Source: Candidatus Latescibacterota bacterium
Lineage (GTDB): Bacteria; Latescibacterota; MVCY01
Length of the DNA stretch: 6,000 nucleotides
Direction: 5' to 3'
Assembly: GCA_030629295.1 (NCBI GenBank)
Contig: DAOVPH010000101.1
Location: 1 to 6,000 of the forward strand
The number at the start of each line of letters is the position of its first letter. The stretch's first letter is position 1. The notes beneath the pieces were generated by a model. The model worked only from the letters and a program-made list of their open reading frames with translations. It had not been told where the DNA came from and did no database searches. The translations under genes and the position numbers were made by a program. Shown in pieces: positions 5,881 to 6,000 of this stretch.

Positions 5881-6000
5881 TTAGTCGTCCTTAATCTCTC
5901 TCACCATCTCCTCAAATTGGCCAATCTGTTGCTTTGAGGCAAGTACCCCTATCTCCATCTCATATCGTCGTGTCTCACCCGGCTCTAAAAACTCCAGCTC
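5881..6000 (-). CDS. C-terminal end of a minus-strand protein, possibly DUF4432/aldose-epimerase-like (5' end outside window)
   Basis: Read on the minus strand from base 6000 the frame is open for 39 codons and ends at TAA (complement of 5881-5883). The peptide includes LEFLEPGETRRYEMEIGVL and a charged helical ending, FEEMVREIKDD. A 'PGE-Arg-x-Tyr-x-x-x-(I/L)G(V/L)L' segment shortly before the C-terminus resembles the end of the galactose-mutarotase fold, in particular DUF4432 and related aldose 1-epimerase-like proteins, where a conserved Pro-Gly-Glu turn precedes the last strand. That family assignment is recalled from pattern only and is tentative. The coding nature is supported by the protein-like composition and by the bidirectional terminator placed downstream of its stop. 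No start, active site or full domain can be seen here. Confidence 0.6.
   Translation of the reverse strand, partial: ELEFLEPGETRRYEMEIGVLASKQQIGQFEEMVREIKDD

Overview
The window looks like a chromosomal segment from an anaerobic bacterium. It carries a four-subunit ferredoxin-dependent 2-oxoacid oxidoreductase of the kind found in fermenters, acetogens, many thermophiles and many uncultured bacterial phyla. It also carries a bacterial (not archaeal) replication and repair cluster. Shine-Dalgarno sites are strong, base composition is fairly balanced, and spacing between genes is tight. I cannot name the lineage from the sequence alone.

Layout: seven genes are read on the plus strand and part of one on the minus strand. 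Positions 1-865 hold the C-terminal part of dnaX (DNA polymerase III tau/gamma), which begins before the window. It is followed by ebfC/ybaB (924-1262) and recR (1290-1889), the widespread bacterial dnaX-ybaB-recR cluster. Only 37 bases later comes the complete oxidoreductase set in the order gamma, delta, alpha, beta: porC (1927-2499), porD (2496-2795), porA (2874-4055) and porB (4065-4982). A pgsA-type phosphatidyltransferase gene (5038-5616) comes next. No terminator is visible between any of these genes, so a single long transcription unit is possible, although internal promoters cannot be excluded. A strong hairpin with T-tracts on both strands (5681-5721) ends the unit. On its far side the last 39 codons of a minus-strand gene run off the window (5881-6000), so the hairpin probably serves two convergent genes.

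How the genes work together: DnaX loads the sliding clamp and RecR acts with RecF/RecO in recombinational gap repair. EbfC is a small DNA-binding, nucleoid-associated protein. The Por complex oxidatively decarboxylates pyruvate (or a related 2-oxoacid) to the acyl-CoA while reducing ferredoxin: alpha and beta form the thiamine diphosphate site, gamma completes the CoA side, and delta carries two [4Fe-4S] clusters. PgsA makes phosphatidylglycerol phosphate for the membrane.

The main non-coding oddity is a near-perfect 16-base inverted repeat between porD and porA, with a second possible pairing register and no T-tract. I found no CRISPR array, tRNA, rRNA, insertion sequence or clearly novel gene system. 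Most of the window is ordinary core genome.
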